Positions 34,833 to 43,422 are shown, numbered from the stretch's first letter. The stretch: DNA of 64,000 nt from Peptococcaceae bacterium BICA1-7 (GCA_000802095.1 JUEB01000026.1:620001-684000), one strand, 5' to 3'. A program made the numbers and translations. The notes: a model not told the origin generated them from the letters alone.

Positions 34833-35744
34833 CTACAGTTGCTGGATTGCCGGCTTCATACCAAGGCGTTCCAGCAGCTCAAGATAGTCACCGGGAGTTA
34901 TATCCTCCCATTTTTTGTCCAGTAAAACCAGCAGGGCGGCCTCCATTACATTGGTGCCGAAGGACCTTCCCTCCAGCTCCGGTGTGGTGGTCACCAAACA
35001 GCCCACACCCTTCTCCCTTAAAAAGGTTATATCAGCCCTGGTGGTGGTGTTGGTTATCACCAGCTGGCCCGTAAGATTTTCCGGCATGTAGCGCCTTACC
35101 AGATGGTAGTCCCCTGCTATTACCTCTGCCTCATGGTAATAGTGGCCGTATTTGGCAACTTTTTTATCATCCTGGGTATCCTGCTTTTCACCGGTGGGAT
35201 ACAGCATGTGGAAGGGCAGCCTGACCATTTCCGGCAGTGTCTTGCCTGCTATTTCCTCCAGTTCCTCAACGCTTTTAATGGGGTAAGGTATCCCGGCGGA
35301 AAAAATAAGATCCCCGAAGGTCATATCACAGCCCATCTCACTCAGCGCCTCGGCCATCCCGAACCTGTCCACCGCGCTGACCATAAGCACCTTGCAGCCG
35401 GGCGGCAGCAGATTTGTGTTATTCCTCAGGTAGTACACTGTTTCCCTCTCCAGTGTATTTTTCAGCCCGCTCCCGTCAACCACCGGGGTCCTCTTAACGG
35501 CATCCAGAAGCTTCTGGCCGTCACTTACGGTATACCGCGTTGTACCGGCATACAAATATAAATCGATGCCTCCCAGGCCTATGGCATCGACGTTTCCGTC
35601 AAGCTCCCTTAATAGTGCAAGGGCTTTATCAAAATTTCCATCTGTTCCCCTGCGGCTTATTTCAAAATCCACACCAAGCATATTTGTACGAACATGGTGG
35701 TCTCTTTTTGACGATCCCAGGCTCACACTAACAATTTTTTTCAA
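34833..35744 (-). CDS. Quinate 5-dehydrogenase-type protein (uncharacterised Firmicutes family)
   Basis: 303 aa from TTG 35744; AGGAGG ends 8 nt upstream, and the longer frame to 35792 has none. It contains KIVSVSLGSSKRDHHVRTNM, DAIGLGGIDLYLYAGTTRYT, VVDGSGLKNTLERETVYYL and SAVDRFGMAEALSEMGCDMT. It resembles the family named quinate 5-dehydrogenase in Firmicutes databases, but no classical shikimate/quinate dehydrogenase motif is obvious and the name is probably unsupported by experiment. The GSSKRDH loop and GxGGxD suggest a nucleotide or phosphate site. First gene of an operon with the SCP2 protein and permease. Confidence 0.75.
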   Translation of the reverse strand: MKKIVSVSLGSSKRDHHVRTNMLGVDFEISRRGTDGNFDKALALLRELDGNVDAIGLGGIDLYLYAGTTRYTVSDGQKLLDAVKRTPVVDGSGLKNTLERETVYYLRNNTNLLPPGCKVLMVSAVDRFGMAEALSEMGCDMTFGDLIFSAGIPYPIKSVEELEEIAGKTLPEMVRLPFHMLYPTGEKQDTQDDKKVAKYGHYYHEAEVIAGDYHLVRRYMPENLTGQLVITNTTTRADITFLREKGVGCLVTTTPELEGRSFGTNVMEAALLVLLDKKWEDITPGDYLELLERLGMKPAIQQL

Positions 35745-35800
35745 AAATGCAACCTCCTGGATAAAAGGCAAATCTCTTAACATTTTAACCAAATTAGGCT

Positions 35801-35858
35801 AAAAAAACAAGCTCCACCCTGGTAAGCCTATTAGAATGCTGCTTCCCGGGGTGAGCTT
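35801..35858 (-). terminator. Intrinsic terminator after the Gly-rich protein
   Basis: AAGCTCCACCCTGG (35809-35822) pairs with CCCGGGGTGAGCTT (35845-35858) with small internal mismatches. On the minus strand GTTTTTTTAGCC follows. Confidence 0.8.
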
Positions 35859-35885
35859 TAATTTTAAAAGTCTATCCAAAATGTA

Positions 35886-36236
35886 TTACACGCTACCGCC
35901 GTACCTCTCCAGTATGTCCCTGACCTGCCCCTCACTTCCCTCGTCGGTAACCACGGTAACAAGAAAAGAGTCTCCTCCGGCGCCCGCTGCGCCCTCTGCC
36001 CCGTTCGGGCCTCCATACAGGGAATCCCCGCCTCCGGAGGAAAAAATGGTCATCCCGGTAATTTCCCCGCCCCCGGTGTACACGCTTCCGGAATCTGCTG
36101 GGCCACCGTAGTGCGATATGCGCTCCACCTGCACCGTGTGATATCCCGCCGACCTTAATTCTCCAGCCGCCTTCCCTGCGCCCTCACCGGGAGGGAAGCG
36201 GGCCAGCACAGACCTCTCACCGGAATAGCTTTCCAC
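35886..36236 (-). CDS. Small Gly-rich protein of unknown function
   Basis: 116 aa from GTG 36236, preceded by AAAGGAGG at 7 nt. The N-terminal third (YSGERSVLARFPPGEGAGKA then AGELRSAGYHTVQVERIS) looks like a small alpha/beta fold of the kind seen in general-stress or BON-like proteins. The centre is Gly/Ser-rich (SVYTGGGEITGMTIFSSGGG), and the end SFLVTVVTDEGSEGQVRDIL resembles a second half of the same fold. So the protein may be a ferredoxin-like ACT-type sandwich with a flexible loop. No signal peptide or membrane helix. Stand-alone, with its own terminator. Not recognised. Confidence 0.7.
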   Translation of the reverse strand: MESYSGERSVLARFPPGEGAGKAAGELRSAGYHTVQVERISHYGGPADSGSVYTGGGEITGMTIFSSGGGDSLYGGPNGAEGAAGAGGDSFLVTVVTDEGSEGQVRDILERYGGSV

Positions 36237-36353
36237 AGGCACCCCTCCTTTGGGTTTATCATTCACCGGACAGGGCCATAATAATCCAGGCAGCACCTAA
36301 AAACCTCCCTGCAGGCCGTGCTATTCTTACAAGCGGCGGAATTCATGCACCCA

Positions 36354-36599
36354 GGCCGCCTAAAGAAGCCACCAAGGAAGATGGAAATTGGGTTCTTTTT
36401 AAACCACAGAGCACACAGAGGACACAGAGGTTTTTAAGCCCTGCTTGAATGTTTTAAAAGGTTTATATTAAATGGGTTGGGCAAAAAAACTTCTCTTATT
36501 AACTACATTGGTTTCAGACCTGAAAGTAATGCCTGAGAGCAAATTCTCAGTGATCTCTGTGTCCTCTGTGGTTTAAAAAAAACATTCATCACTTTCAGG
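36354..36599. repeat. CTCTGTG-type MITE-like element, full copy A2
   Basis: About 246 bp. Inner ends are inverted 9-mer arrays: ACCACAGAGCACACAGAGGA (from 36402) and ATCTCTGTGTCCTCTGTGGT (to 36572). It matches 39922-40172 in inverted orientation over its whole length, including the outer flanks (GGCCGCC...CCACCAAGGAAGATG and ACTTTCAG). A weaker fragment, TTCACTGTGGCCTCTGTGGC, follows at 36668-36687. It fills the 500-bp gap before the ABC transporter. Confidence 0.85.
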
Positions 36600-36798
36600 G
36601 TGGAATGTGAAGGCATTCCTGCGAAACCACGTGGATGCATTAAATATTACTATTAATTTCTATGTGTTCACTGTGGCCTCTGTGGCTGAAGGGGAACCAG
36701 GTTTCAGGTTTTTTCCGGTGTTAAAAAAGACTTGACTGTGAGCGCCTGCAGGGGCTATGTTTTACTTCAAAGCAACCATTCCGGTCTGGGAGGGAGCC

Positions 36799-37767
36799 AT
36801 GAACATTATAGAGGTAAACCACCTGCACAAGAAATACAAGGCCATCACGGCGGTGGAGGATGTATCCCTGGTGGTTGGCCAAAAAGAAATATTCGGCTTT
36901 CTGGGCCCTAACGGCGCAGGGAAATCCACCACCATAAAGATGCTGGCAACCCTGGTAAGCCCCACGGCGGGCACCGCACTAATAGGGGGCTTTGATATAG
37001 TAAAGCAGCCCAACCAGGTCAGACAGACCATTGGGCTGGTTTTCCAGGAGACCACTCTGGACGAGAGGCTAACCGCCTCGGAAAACCTTTTTTTTCACGG
37101 AATGCTCTATAATGTAGGCAGGCAGACCCTCTCCCGAAGGATGGGCGAGGTGCTGGAAATGGTGGATCTGGGAGACCGGAAGAATGATCTGGTAAAGACC
37201 TTTTCCGGTGGCATGAAGAGGAGGCTGGAGATTGCCCGGGGGCTCTTACACTACCCCGGGGTGCTTTTTCTGGATGAGCCCACTGTAGGGCTGGACCCAC
37301 AGACCAGGAACCGTATATGGACTTTTATTCACCAGTTGCGTCAGAGAGAAAATATAACCATATTCATGACCACCCACTATATGGACGAGGCCGAGCACTG
37401 TGACCGCATAGCCATAATCGACCACGGCCGCATAGTAACACTGGACACCCCGGAAAACCTGAAAAAAATGGTAGGAGGAGATATAATAACCCTATCAGTA
37501 ACAGACCGGGAAAGGGTAAAAAGCCATATTATAGAAAAATTCGGCCTGCCGGTAAAGGAGTCCGGCCAGCACCTGCAGGTGGAGGTGCCCGGCGGGGAAA
37601 CCTTCATACCGACCCTGGCCGTGGACCTGGGGGAGAGACTGCGGTCCATTTCCATGCACAGGCCCACCCTTGATGATGTTTTTCTAAAGCTTACCGGAAA
37701 GGCCATAAGGGAGGAGTCCGCCGGGGCCTGGAGCGGAATGAGAGTTCACATGAGAGGAAGGCGTTAG
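36799..37767 (+). CDS. ABC transporter ATP-binding protein (DrrA-like)
   Basis: 322 aa from ATG 36799 (GGGAGGGAG just upstream). Walker A FLGPNGAGKSTTIKML, Q-loop GLVFQETTLDERL, signature FSGGMKRRLEIARGLL, Walker B VLFLDEPTVGLD, H-loop FMTTHYMDEAE. The C-terminal 80 residues after the ATPase core are the DrrA-type regulatory extension. It powers a type-2 ABC exporter with the permease 4 bp downstream; substrates of this class are drugs, polysaccharides or lipids. The pair plus the HNH gene is bracketed by inverted repeat copies A2 and A3. Confidence 0.94.
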   Translation: MNIIEVNHLHKKYKAITAVEDVSLVVGQKEIFGFLGPNGAGKSTTIKMLATLVSPTAGTALIGGFDIVKQPNQVRQTIGLVFQETTLDERLTASENLFFHGMLYNVGRQTLSRRMGEVLEMVDLGDRKNDLVKTFSGGMKRRLEIARGLLHYPGVLFLDEPTVGLDPQTRNRIWTFIHQLRQRENITIFMTTHYMDEAEHCDRIAIIDHGRIVTLDTPENLKKMVGGDIITLSVTDRERVKSHIIEKFGLPVKESGQHLQVEVPGGETFIPTLAVDLGERLRSISMHRPTLDDVFLKLTGKAIREESAGAWSGMRVHMRGRR

Positions 37768-37771
37768 CACT

Positions 37772-38551
37772 ATGAGGGCGCTGAAGGCTATATACACCAT
37801 CTGGCTCAGGGATGTAATACGCTTTTACAGGGAAAAAACCCGCATAGTGGGCATGCTGGGCCAGCCTCTTTTGTACCTGCTGATAGTGGGGACCGGGCTC
37901 TCGGCCTCCTTCAGGATGTCTTTCGCCCCCCAGGGCTTCAGCTACCTTGAATTTATGTATCCCGGCATAATAGGTATGACCGTGCTGTTCACCTCGGTAT
38001 TTTCAGCCATATCAATAGTGTGGGACAGGGAGTTCGGCTTTCTGAAGGAGGTGCTGGTGGCCCCGGTGCCCCGCTGGTCCGTGGCCATAGGCAAGGCCCT
38101 GGGGGGAAGCACCATAGCCATGCTCCAGGCCTCCATACTGCTCCTCCTGGCCCCGGTGATAGGAATAAAGCTGGGACCGCTGATGATCTTAAAAATGGTG
38201 GGCATGCTCTTTCTAATAGCCTTTTCCCTCACCTCCCTGGGCATAACCATAGCCTCCAGGATGGAAACCATGGAGGGCTTTCAGATGATCATGAACTTTT
38301 TAATAATGCCTCTTTTTTTCCTCAGCGGGGCCATGTTCCCCATGAATAGCGTGCCTCCCTGGATGGCTACCCTCATGAAGTTAGACCCGCTCACCTATGG
38401 AGTGGACGCACTGCGCAACATTGTTTTCGCCGGCTCCCCGGCCAGGGAATTTCTGATACAGTTTTCCATGGGCACGGACCTGGCAGTGGTGGCAGCCATG
38501 TCTGTGGTATTTATTACAGCAGGCACTCTGGCCTTTAATAAGATTGAGTGA
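37772..38551 (+). CDS. ABC-2 type transporter permease (DrrB-like)
   Basis: 259 aa, six membrane helices. ABC-2 motifs: IWLRDVIRFYREKTRIVGML at the cytoplasmic N-terminus, FLKEVLVAPVPRWSVAIGKA (the coupling-helix EExxxP-type region) and MPLFFLSGAMFPMNSVPPWM before the last helices, ending LTYGVDALRNIVF. It dimerises to form the export channel used by the ATPase encoded 4 bp upstream. ATG start with GGAAGG upstream. No recognisable terminator before the HNH gene. Confidence 0.93.
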   Translation: MRALKAIYTIWLRDVIRFYREKTRIVGMLGQPLLYLLIVGTGLSASFRMSFAPQGFSYLEFMYPGIIGMTVLFTSVFSAISIVWDREFGFLKEVLVAPVPRWSVAIGKALGGSTIAMLQASILLLLAPVIGIKLGPLMILKMVGMLFLIAFSLTSLGITIASRMETMEGFQMIMNFLIMPLFFLSGAMFPMNSVPPWMATLMKLDPLTYGVDALRNIVFAGSPAREFLIQFSMGTDLAVVAAMSVVFITAGTLAFNKIE

Positions 38552-38838
38552 ACATACCTGCTATACTTATCATCTACACTGTTTTCAGTATCTCACTGAT
38601 CATTTCCTCCGGAACCGGGTCCGGCCTGTACTTCTTTATACTGCGCCTTCTTTCAATGGCCTCTTTTACTCTTCCACAGCCTAACCTCCTTTTTTGATCT
38701 CCATAAGCAATGTCCACTGTACTATTGTGTCTAAAACTCATAAAAAACACATTGTCCTGTTATTGTCCAATATACTGCCATGACAAGATGAACATGATAT
38801 AATAGCTTATGTATATTCTCTTGCGTGGGGGGTAAGGC

Positions 38839-39882
38839 GTGCAAAAGCAGGAGTTTCTCTCCAGGTGGATTGAAATAATAAAAAGGTCCTCTGCGGCCAT
38901 GGTTTACAAACAAAATTTTGTAAATGCAGTCCTGAGGGCGGTGAGAAGCTGCTCCACCAGGCATACCTACGACACCGCCTGGGCGAGGGCCGTGGTGGAC
39001 GAGGTGGCAGGGCAAAACATCGCCCCGGACAAGGGTGAAATAGCCATTGACCTTAAGTCCACTGCCAGAAAAATGGCCGGTTATTATTGGGACCAGACAG
39101 CGTATTTTGGCCTCAGACAGGGCCCCAACCCCATGCGCCAGCCCAGGCTACTGCGGGAGATAGAAGCTCTATTAAGGGAGTACTGCAGGAAAGGCTCCCT
39201 AAGTTCACCCACGCCCTTCCGTGAGGCGGTATTAAGCCCCCGATTGAATGAAATGCTGGATCAGGTGGTGGATACCTCTCTTGAAATCATAAAGGGGGAA
39301 ATAATACCCCGTTTCCAGCGCAATGGGCAGGAGAAAGAGCCCTTCATAAATTACCTGATGGGGGATAATGTACTGTATATCCCCCAGAACGCCGCCCTGG
39401 CCATAGCGGAAAACCGCCTTCTGCTGGTGGAGGCTGTCTATTACAGATGGGCTCAGCTGCTGGAGATGTATAATACTTCCCCCCGCCTCAATAAAAAAGT
39501 GCGGATAATTGACACAGAGGACCTGAGGGACCGTCCTCTCAACCGCTATGAAAAATACCTGGATATGGAAAATCCCGGGAGACTGTGTTTCTACTGCGGG
39601 CAGCCCGTTGACGGGGGCCCGCCGGCCATAGACCACGTGCTCCCCTGGTCCTACCTGTGCTCCGACGATGTGTGGAACCTGGTCTATGCTCATCAGGGCT
39701 GCAGGCCTGGTGAATACGGCCGGGTGCTTCCGCAATTCTTCATGGCCCGCCTGGAGAAAAGAAACAGCGCCCTTATGGATCAGCTGGCCGCCTATGTTGA
39801 AAAAGACATGGTGGCGGGAGCCCTTAAGGACGCTATAAACCATGGAATTGTCCGGAAATACTGGACCCTGTGCCAGGGCTAG
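38839..39882 (+). CDS. HNH-nuclease-domain protein
   Basis: 347 aa. The N-terminal 230 residues are helical and unrecognised (RAVRSCSTRHTYDTAWARAV, EPFINYLMGDNVLYIPQNAA). Residues 250-295 carry an HNH/zinc motif: LCFYCGQPV, PAIDHVLPWSYLCSDDVWNL and a later AHQGC, so the metal-binding Cys pairs and catalytic DH are in place. It probably cleaves or nicks nucleic acid. Proteins with this arrangement occur sporadically and may belong to defence or mobile elements. GTG start after GGGGGTAAGG. It stands directly inside repeat copy A3. The 287-bp gap upstream shows nothing else. Confidence 0.8.
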   Translation: MQKQEFLSRWIEIIKRSSAAMVYKQNFVNAVLRAVRSCSTRHTYDTAWARAVVDEVAGQNIAPDKGEIAIDLKSTARKMAGYYWDQTAYFGLRQGPNPMRQPRLLREIEALLREYCRKGSLSSPTPFREAVLSPRLNEMLDQVVDTSLEIIKGEIIPRFQRNGQEKEPFINYLMGDNVLYIPQNAALAIAENRLLLVEAVYYRWAQLLEMYNTSPRLNKKVRIIDTEDLRDRPLNRYEKYLDMENPGRLCFYCGQPVDGGPPAIDHVLPWSYLCSDDVWNLVYAHQGCRPGEYGRVLPQFFMARLEKRNSALMDQLAAYVEKDMVAGALKDAINHGIVRKYWTLCQG

Positions 39883-39921
39883 CCAGACTAACAGGCCCCA
39901 AAAGTAAATGCATACTCATTC

Positions 39922-40172
39922 TACACTGAAAGTGATGAATGTCTTTTTTATGAACCACAGAGGACACAGAGATCACAGAGAATTTGCTCTCAGGCATTAC
40001 TCTCAGGTCTGAAACCTATGTAGTTAATAAGAGAAGTTTTTTTTGCCCAACCCATTTTAATAAAAACCTTTAAAACATTCAAGCAGGGCTTAAAAACCTC
40101 TGTGTCCTCTGTGTGCTCTGTGGTTTTAAAAAACCCCAATTTCATCTTCCTTGGTGGCCGTTTTAGGCGGCC
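39922..40172. repeat. CTCTGTG-type MITE-like element, full copy A3 (inverted relative to A2)
   Basis: About 251 bp and the reverse complement of 36354-36599 along its length. Left 9-mer array AACCACAGAGGACACAGAGA (from 39953), right array ACCTCTGTGTCCTCTGTGTG (to about 40122). A TTCTGAA heptamer array follows 6 bp later. Confidence 0.85.
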
Positions 40173-40178
40173 CGGGGG

Positions 40179-40236
40179 TCTGAATTCTGAATTCTGGATT
40201 CTGTATTCCGACAGAATAAAAGTCTCAGTATAAGTT
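40179..40236. repeat. TTCTGAA-type heptamer array B2
   Basis: TCTGAATTCTGAATTCTGGA, then TTCTGTATTCCGAC, then the shared tail CAGAATAAAAGTCTCAGTAT. The tail also follows copy B5 at 63.89 kb. Confidence 0.7.
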
Positions 40237-40243
40237 TATATAA

Positions 40244-40684
40244 TCATTTCCTCACTGACGTTCCCTTAATATGGTCAGTCATGCTTATTCTCCCGGCGCA
40301 CAGCATATCCCTTACCTCATGCTGGAACTCAGCAGGATCTATGGGAGTGTGGGTACCCATCACAAGTTTTATTTCCGGGTAGGCCTCCTGTATAACCTTG
40401 ACATACTTTTCCCTGAAGGGGCAAAGGGCCGTCATGCAGTAGGAGAAATGAAGGGCCTCCACCCTGAATTCCGCCAGGGACTTGACCCGCCGCAGTATTT
40501 TTTTTGGCGCGGACACGGTGGGACACCCGGCACAGCTTATTATCCCCACCAGGTCAAGCCTTTCCTCCGGGGGGTAGTCTTTAAAAAAGCCCTTTCTTTT
40601 GCGCATGTCCGCCAGACACACCACCGAGGAGCAGTCCAGTTCCCCGGTGCAGTTGGAGCAGGTGATAATACCTATTCTGGCCAT
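40244..40684 (-). CDS. CGGC-domain cysteine-rich protein
   Basis: 146 aa from ATG 40684 (GGAGGGCGG upstream). The CGGC domain pattern is present: IGIITCSNCTGELDCSSVVC at the start, GIISCAGCPT and ALHFSYCMTALCPFREKYV. Several cysteines sit in positions typical for metal binding. The family is widespread in anaerobes and has no demonstrated function; metal sensing or sequestration is a guess. It is the last gene before repeats A3/B2 and lies downstream of the FeS oxidoreductase gene on the same strand, but a terminator separates them. Confidence 0.85.
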   Translation of the reverse strand: MARIGIITCSNCTGELDCSSVVCLADMRKRKGFFKDYPPEERLDLVGIISCAGCPTVSAPKKILRRVKSLAEFRVEALHFSYCMTALCPFREKYVKVIQEAYPEIKLVMGTHTPIDPAEFQHEVRDMLCAGRISMTDHIKGTSVRK

Positions 40685-40785
40685 AGCCGCCCTCCTATCA
40701 GATATAGGGTATTTTAAACACACTTTCCACCTTTTCCGGGTATTTCCTCCAGGCGCTTTTTAAAATTATCTGATAGCAATCAGCT

Positions 40786-40826
40786 AAAAAATTACCCGGA
40801 AGTTCAACTCCCGGGTAATTTTTTTA
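40786..40826. terminator. Terminator after the FeS oxidoreductase gene
   Basis: AATTACCCGG (40790-40799) pairs with CCGGGTAATT (40811-40820) with T-rich tails on both strands. It ends just before the stop codon region at 40828 and closes the minus-strand gene. Confidence 0.85.
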
Positions 40827-40827
40827 A

Positions 40828-42861
40828 TCAAGAAACCAGCTCTTCCCCATCTTCCTCCTCAGGTATTTCAACCACGGTGTACTCCACCGACCTGGCCACT
40901 ATCTCGGCCACATCCAGGGTAGGTACAGGCGCTTCCAATCCCAGAGCTTTTATGCCGTCCTCCAGCATGGTCAGACAGAAAGGACAATTTACTCCAAGCG
41001 CCTCGGGGCCGCCCTCCATAAGCTGCTCCACCCTCATGCCGTTAATCCGGCGGCCTCCCTGCTCCTCCATCCACATGCGCCCTCCACCGGCGCCGCAGCA
41101 AAAACTCTTCTTCCTGCTTCTTCTGGCCTCCACTACAGTAACCCCCGGCACCGACCGCAGTATTTTCCTGGGAGTATCGTAAAGGCCATTGTACCTTCCA
41201 AGATAGCAGGAGTCATGGTAGGCCACCCTCAGGCTCTCCAGGTCCCCTCTGAATTTCAGCCTGCCCCGGGCGATAAGGTCTGCCAGCAGCTCGGTGTGAT
41301 GTATCACCTCAAAATTCCCCCCGAAGGACGGGTATTCATTTTTCAGTGTATTGAAGCAGTGGGGGCAGTGGGTGACTATCCTGGTAACTCCCAGCTCATT
41401 GAGAAGTTCCACATTTTCTGCGGCCAGGGTCTGGAACAGGTACTCGTTGCCCAGTCGGCGGGCAGAGTCCCCACAGCACTTCTCCTCGGACCCCAGGATC
41501 GAGAAGTTGACCCCGGCCTCCTTCATAATTTTTACCATGGATTGGGCAATATTTTTGCTCCTGTCGTCATAGGACCCTGCACAGCCCACCCAGTACAGGT
41601 AGTCCCCCGCAGACTGGTCCACCCCGGCCAGGGGGGCCCCGCTGGCCACTGCCCAGTCCCCCCTGGAATACCAGCCCAGCCCCCAGGGATTGTAATTCTT
41701 CTCTATGTTCCGGCAGGCCTGCATGGCCTCTGCAGGCAGCTCTCCCCGGTCCAGCACCAGGCTGCGGCGCATGTCCACAATCTTATTGACATGTTCATTC
41801 ATTACCGGACACTGCTCCTGGCAGGAATAGCAGGTGGTGCACGCCCAGATCTCCTCCTCGGCAACAATCTGCCCGATAAGCCCGGCGTCCGGCATTTCCC
41901 CGGACCCGTCCCGGCGGGCAATGGCCAGGGAATCTCCCCTCTCTATAAGGTGATCTTTCATCTTCTGCAGTAGCTTTTTGGGGGAGAGTGCCTTGCCGCT
42001 CAGGTGGGCCGGGCAGCTGTCCTGGCATCTACCGCACTGGGCGCAGGAATACAGGTCTAAAAGCTGCTTTCTGGTAAAGGCCTCTATTCGGCCCGCCCCA
42101 AACTCCTCGGCCTCCTCGTTCTCCAGGTCCACAGCATTTATTTGCCCCCCCCGGGGCTTTAAGCTTCTAAAAAATATGTTTACCGGCGCCGCCAGCATGT
42201 GCAGGTGTTTGGAATAGGGTATATAGGCCATAAAACCCAGCAGCAGGGTTACATGAGTCCACCACAGCGCCTTATGCCCCAGCGCCGGGTTAAATCCGCT
42301 GCCCGGCATCACAGCCGAGGCTATCAGCCGGTAGGCCGGGGCCATTTCCTTTACAGGGTCCGGCTTTGCTGCCAGGGCGAGGCCACCGGAGGCCAGCTCG
42401 GTTATGATAAGCCCGGCTATCATGGACAGTATCACAGCTGACTCAAGGTTTACATCAAGCCTCTCGGGCTTTATCACAAACCTCCTGAAGGCCGCCGCCG
42501 CTAATGCCGCCAGCACCATTACACTGAAAATATCCTTCACCAGGTAGAAATAGGGGCTTGTCCCCAAAAGGGGTATTTTAAAGCCTTCCTTAAGGCCCTC
42601 TCCTACAAACTGAAGGGTTCCCAGTGATATTATGATAAATCCCCAGAAAATTATAAAGTGCACCAGTCCAAATTTTTCCTTAAAGAGCTTTTTTTGCCCC
42701 AGCACCAGTACAATGAATTCTGCTATTCTGCGTCCTGAGGAGTCCGTTCTTTTTTCAGGCCTGCCCATCATCAGGTGGCCCACCCTTCTCTTCAGGGCGT
42801 ATCCGAATACAGCCAGGGCCGCTGCCAGCTCAGCAATAAATAAGGTCACGGTATAGTCCAT
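40828..42861 (-). CDS. Membrane FeS oxidoreductase, DUF224/HdrD-like (ETF:menaquinone oxidoreductase type)
   Basis: 677 aa. Residues 1-230 form a NarI/HdrE-like cytochrome-b-type membrane domain (five helices, His residues such as FGLVHFIIFWGF and LWWTHVTLLLG). Residues 270-360 carry two [4Fe-4S] motifs, CAQCGRCQDSCP and CTTCYSCQEQCP. Residues 420-650 hold two CCG domains (EEKCCGDSARR and KKSFCCGAGGGRMW), which bind non-cubane clusters in HdrB/HdrD. Relatives in syntrophic bacteria pass electrons between EtfAB/acyl-CoA dehydrogenases and menaquinone. No etf gene is in the window. ATG start; upstream AAAGG is weak. Confidence 0.9.
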   Translation of the reverse strand: MDYTVTLFIAELAAALAVFGYALKRRVGHLMMGRPEKRTDSSGRRIAEFIVLVLGQKKLFKEKFGLVHFIIFWGFIIISLGTLQFVGEGLKEGFKIPLLGTSPYFYLVKDIFSVMVLAALAAAAFRRFVIKPERLDVNLESAVILSMIAGLIITELASGGLALAAKPDPVKEMAPAYRLIASAVMPGSGFNPALGHKALWWTHVTLLLGFMAYIPYSKHLHMLAAPVNIFFRSLKPRGGQINAVDLENEEAEEFGAGRIEAFTRKQLLDLYSCAQCGRCQDSCPAHLSGKALSPKKLLQKMKDHLIERGDSLAIARRDGSGEMPDAGLIGQIVAEEEIWACTTCYSCQEQCPVMNEHVNKIVDMRRSLVLDRGELPAEAMQACRNIEKNYNPWGLGWYSRGDWAVASGAPLAGVDQSAGDYLYWVGCAGSYDDRSKNIAQSMVKIMKEAGVNFSILGSEEKCCGDSARRLGNEYLFQTLAAENVELLNELGVTRIVTHCPHCFNTLKNEYPSFGGNFEVIHHTELLADLIARGRLKFRGDLESLRVAYHDSCYLGRYNGLYDTPRKILRSVPGVTVVEARRSRKKSFCCGAGGGRMWMEEQGGRRINGMRVEQLMEGGPEALGVNCPFCLTMLEDGIKALGLEAPVPTLDVAEIVARSVEYTVVEIPEEEDGEELVS

Positions 42862-42896
42862 TATAAGTCACTGCCTTTCTCTTAAATCTGGACATA

Positions 42897-42933
42897 GAAA
42901 AGCCCCGGCAAGCACCTGTTTCGCATACCGGGG
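42897..42933 (-). terminator. Intrinsic terminator after the 63-aa protein gene
   Basis: CCCCGG (42903-42908) and CCGGGG (42928-42933) with additional pairing GCAAGC/GCATAC; minus-strand tail CTTTTC. Confidence 0.65.
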
Positions 42934-42975
42934 ACTGCCTTTCAGGCTTAACCAGCAAATTGCCGGGAAAGTATA

Positions 42976-43167
42976 TTATGCCACAGCTACATTACTTTTA
43001 GAATTCCCTTCAGCAATTTCTGCTAAAACCCTCAGATTGTCTACAATATCGATAACATCGAGAAGATCTATATGATCCGTATACTTCTCAATAATGTCGG
43101 TAATCTCAGAGATAGCCTTGTGTAGAGCGCCTTCAGGATTAATCTGTTTTGCTGTTGTTTTACTCAC
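42976..43167 (-). CDS. Small helical protein of unknown function
   Basis: 63 aa from GTG 43167, preceded by AAAGGAG at 8 nt. Mostly helical with Ile/Leu/Asp heptads (EGALHKAISEITDIIEKYTD and LLDVIDIVDNLRVLAEIAEG). No cysteines, membrane segment or signal. Not recognised. The strong ribosome binding site and its own terminator argue that it is real. It lies upstream of the membrane FeS oxidoreductase gene on the same strand. Confidence 0.65.
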   Translation of the reverse strand: MSKTTAKQINPEGALHKAISEITDIIEKYTDHIDLLDVIDIVDNLRVLAEIAEGNSKSNVAVA

Positions 43168-43392
43168 GACAATCACTCCTTTTTTAATATCTATAGATTT
43201 TCACAATAATATAAGCTCATACCGATAAAATGTTTTATGATAGTGATCTTTCCTGATTGAAATCATTTTACCACTGTCTATCTGAAATGTTAAATTGCCC
43301 TTTATTATCTTTTAAATAAGTATCCCTTATAGTTACCCCTGTCCGGGCGTTATTTTTCTCTCAGTGGGAAATCACCCGTACCGAGCGGTAAT

Positions 43393-43422
43393 AAAACGAC
43401 AGTAAAAATATTGTCGTTTTTT
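43393..43422. terminator. Symmetric hairpin AAAACGAC/GTCGTTTT
   Basis: 8-bp stem (43393-43400 and 43413-43420) with 12-nt loop and TT tail. No gene ends here. The surrounding gap 43168-43594 otherwise shows only GCTATCAG/CTGATAGC repeats near 43535-43595 and no supported gene. Confidence 0.45.

Noticed and set aside
38700-38838. LexA/SOS box ahead of the HNH gene
   Set aside because: A GAACAT near 38787 lacks the matching half-site, so no operator is supported.
41215-41973. 252-codon plus-strand open frame inside the FeS oxidoreductase gene
   Set aside because: Antisense shadow; the minus-strand frame has clear FeS and CCG motifs.
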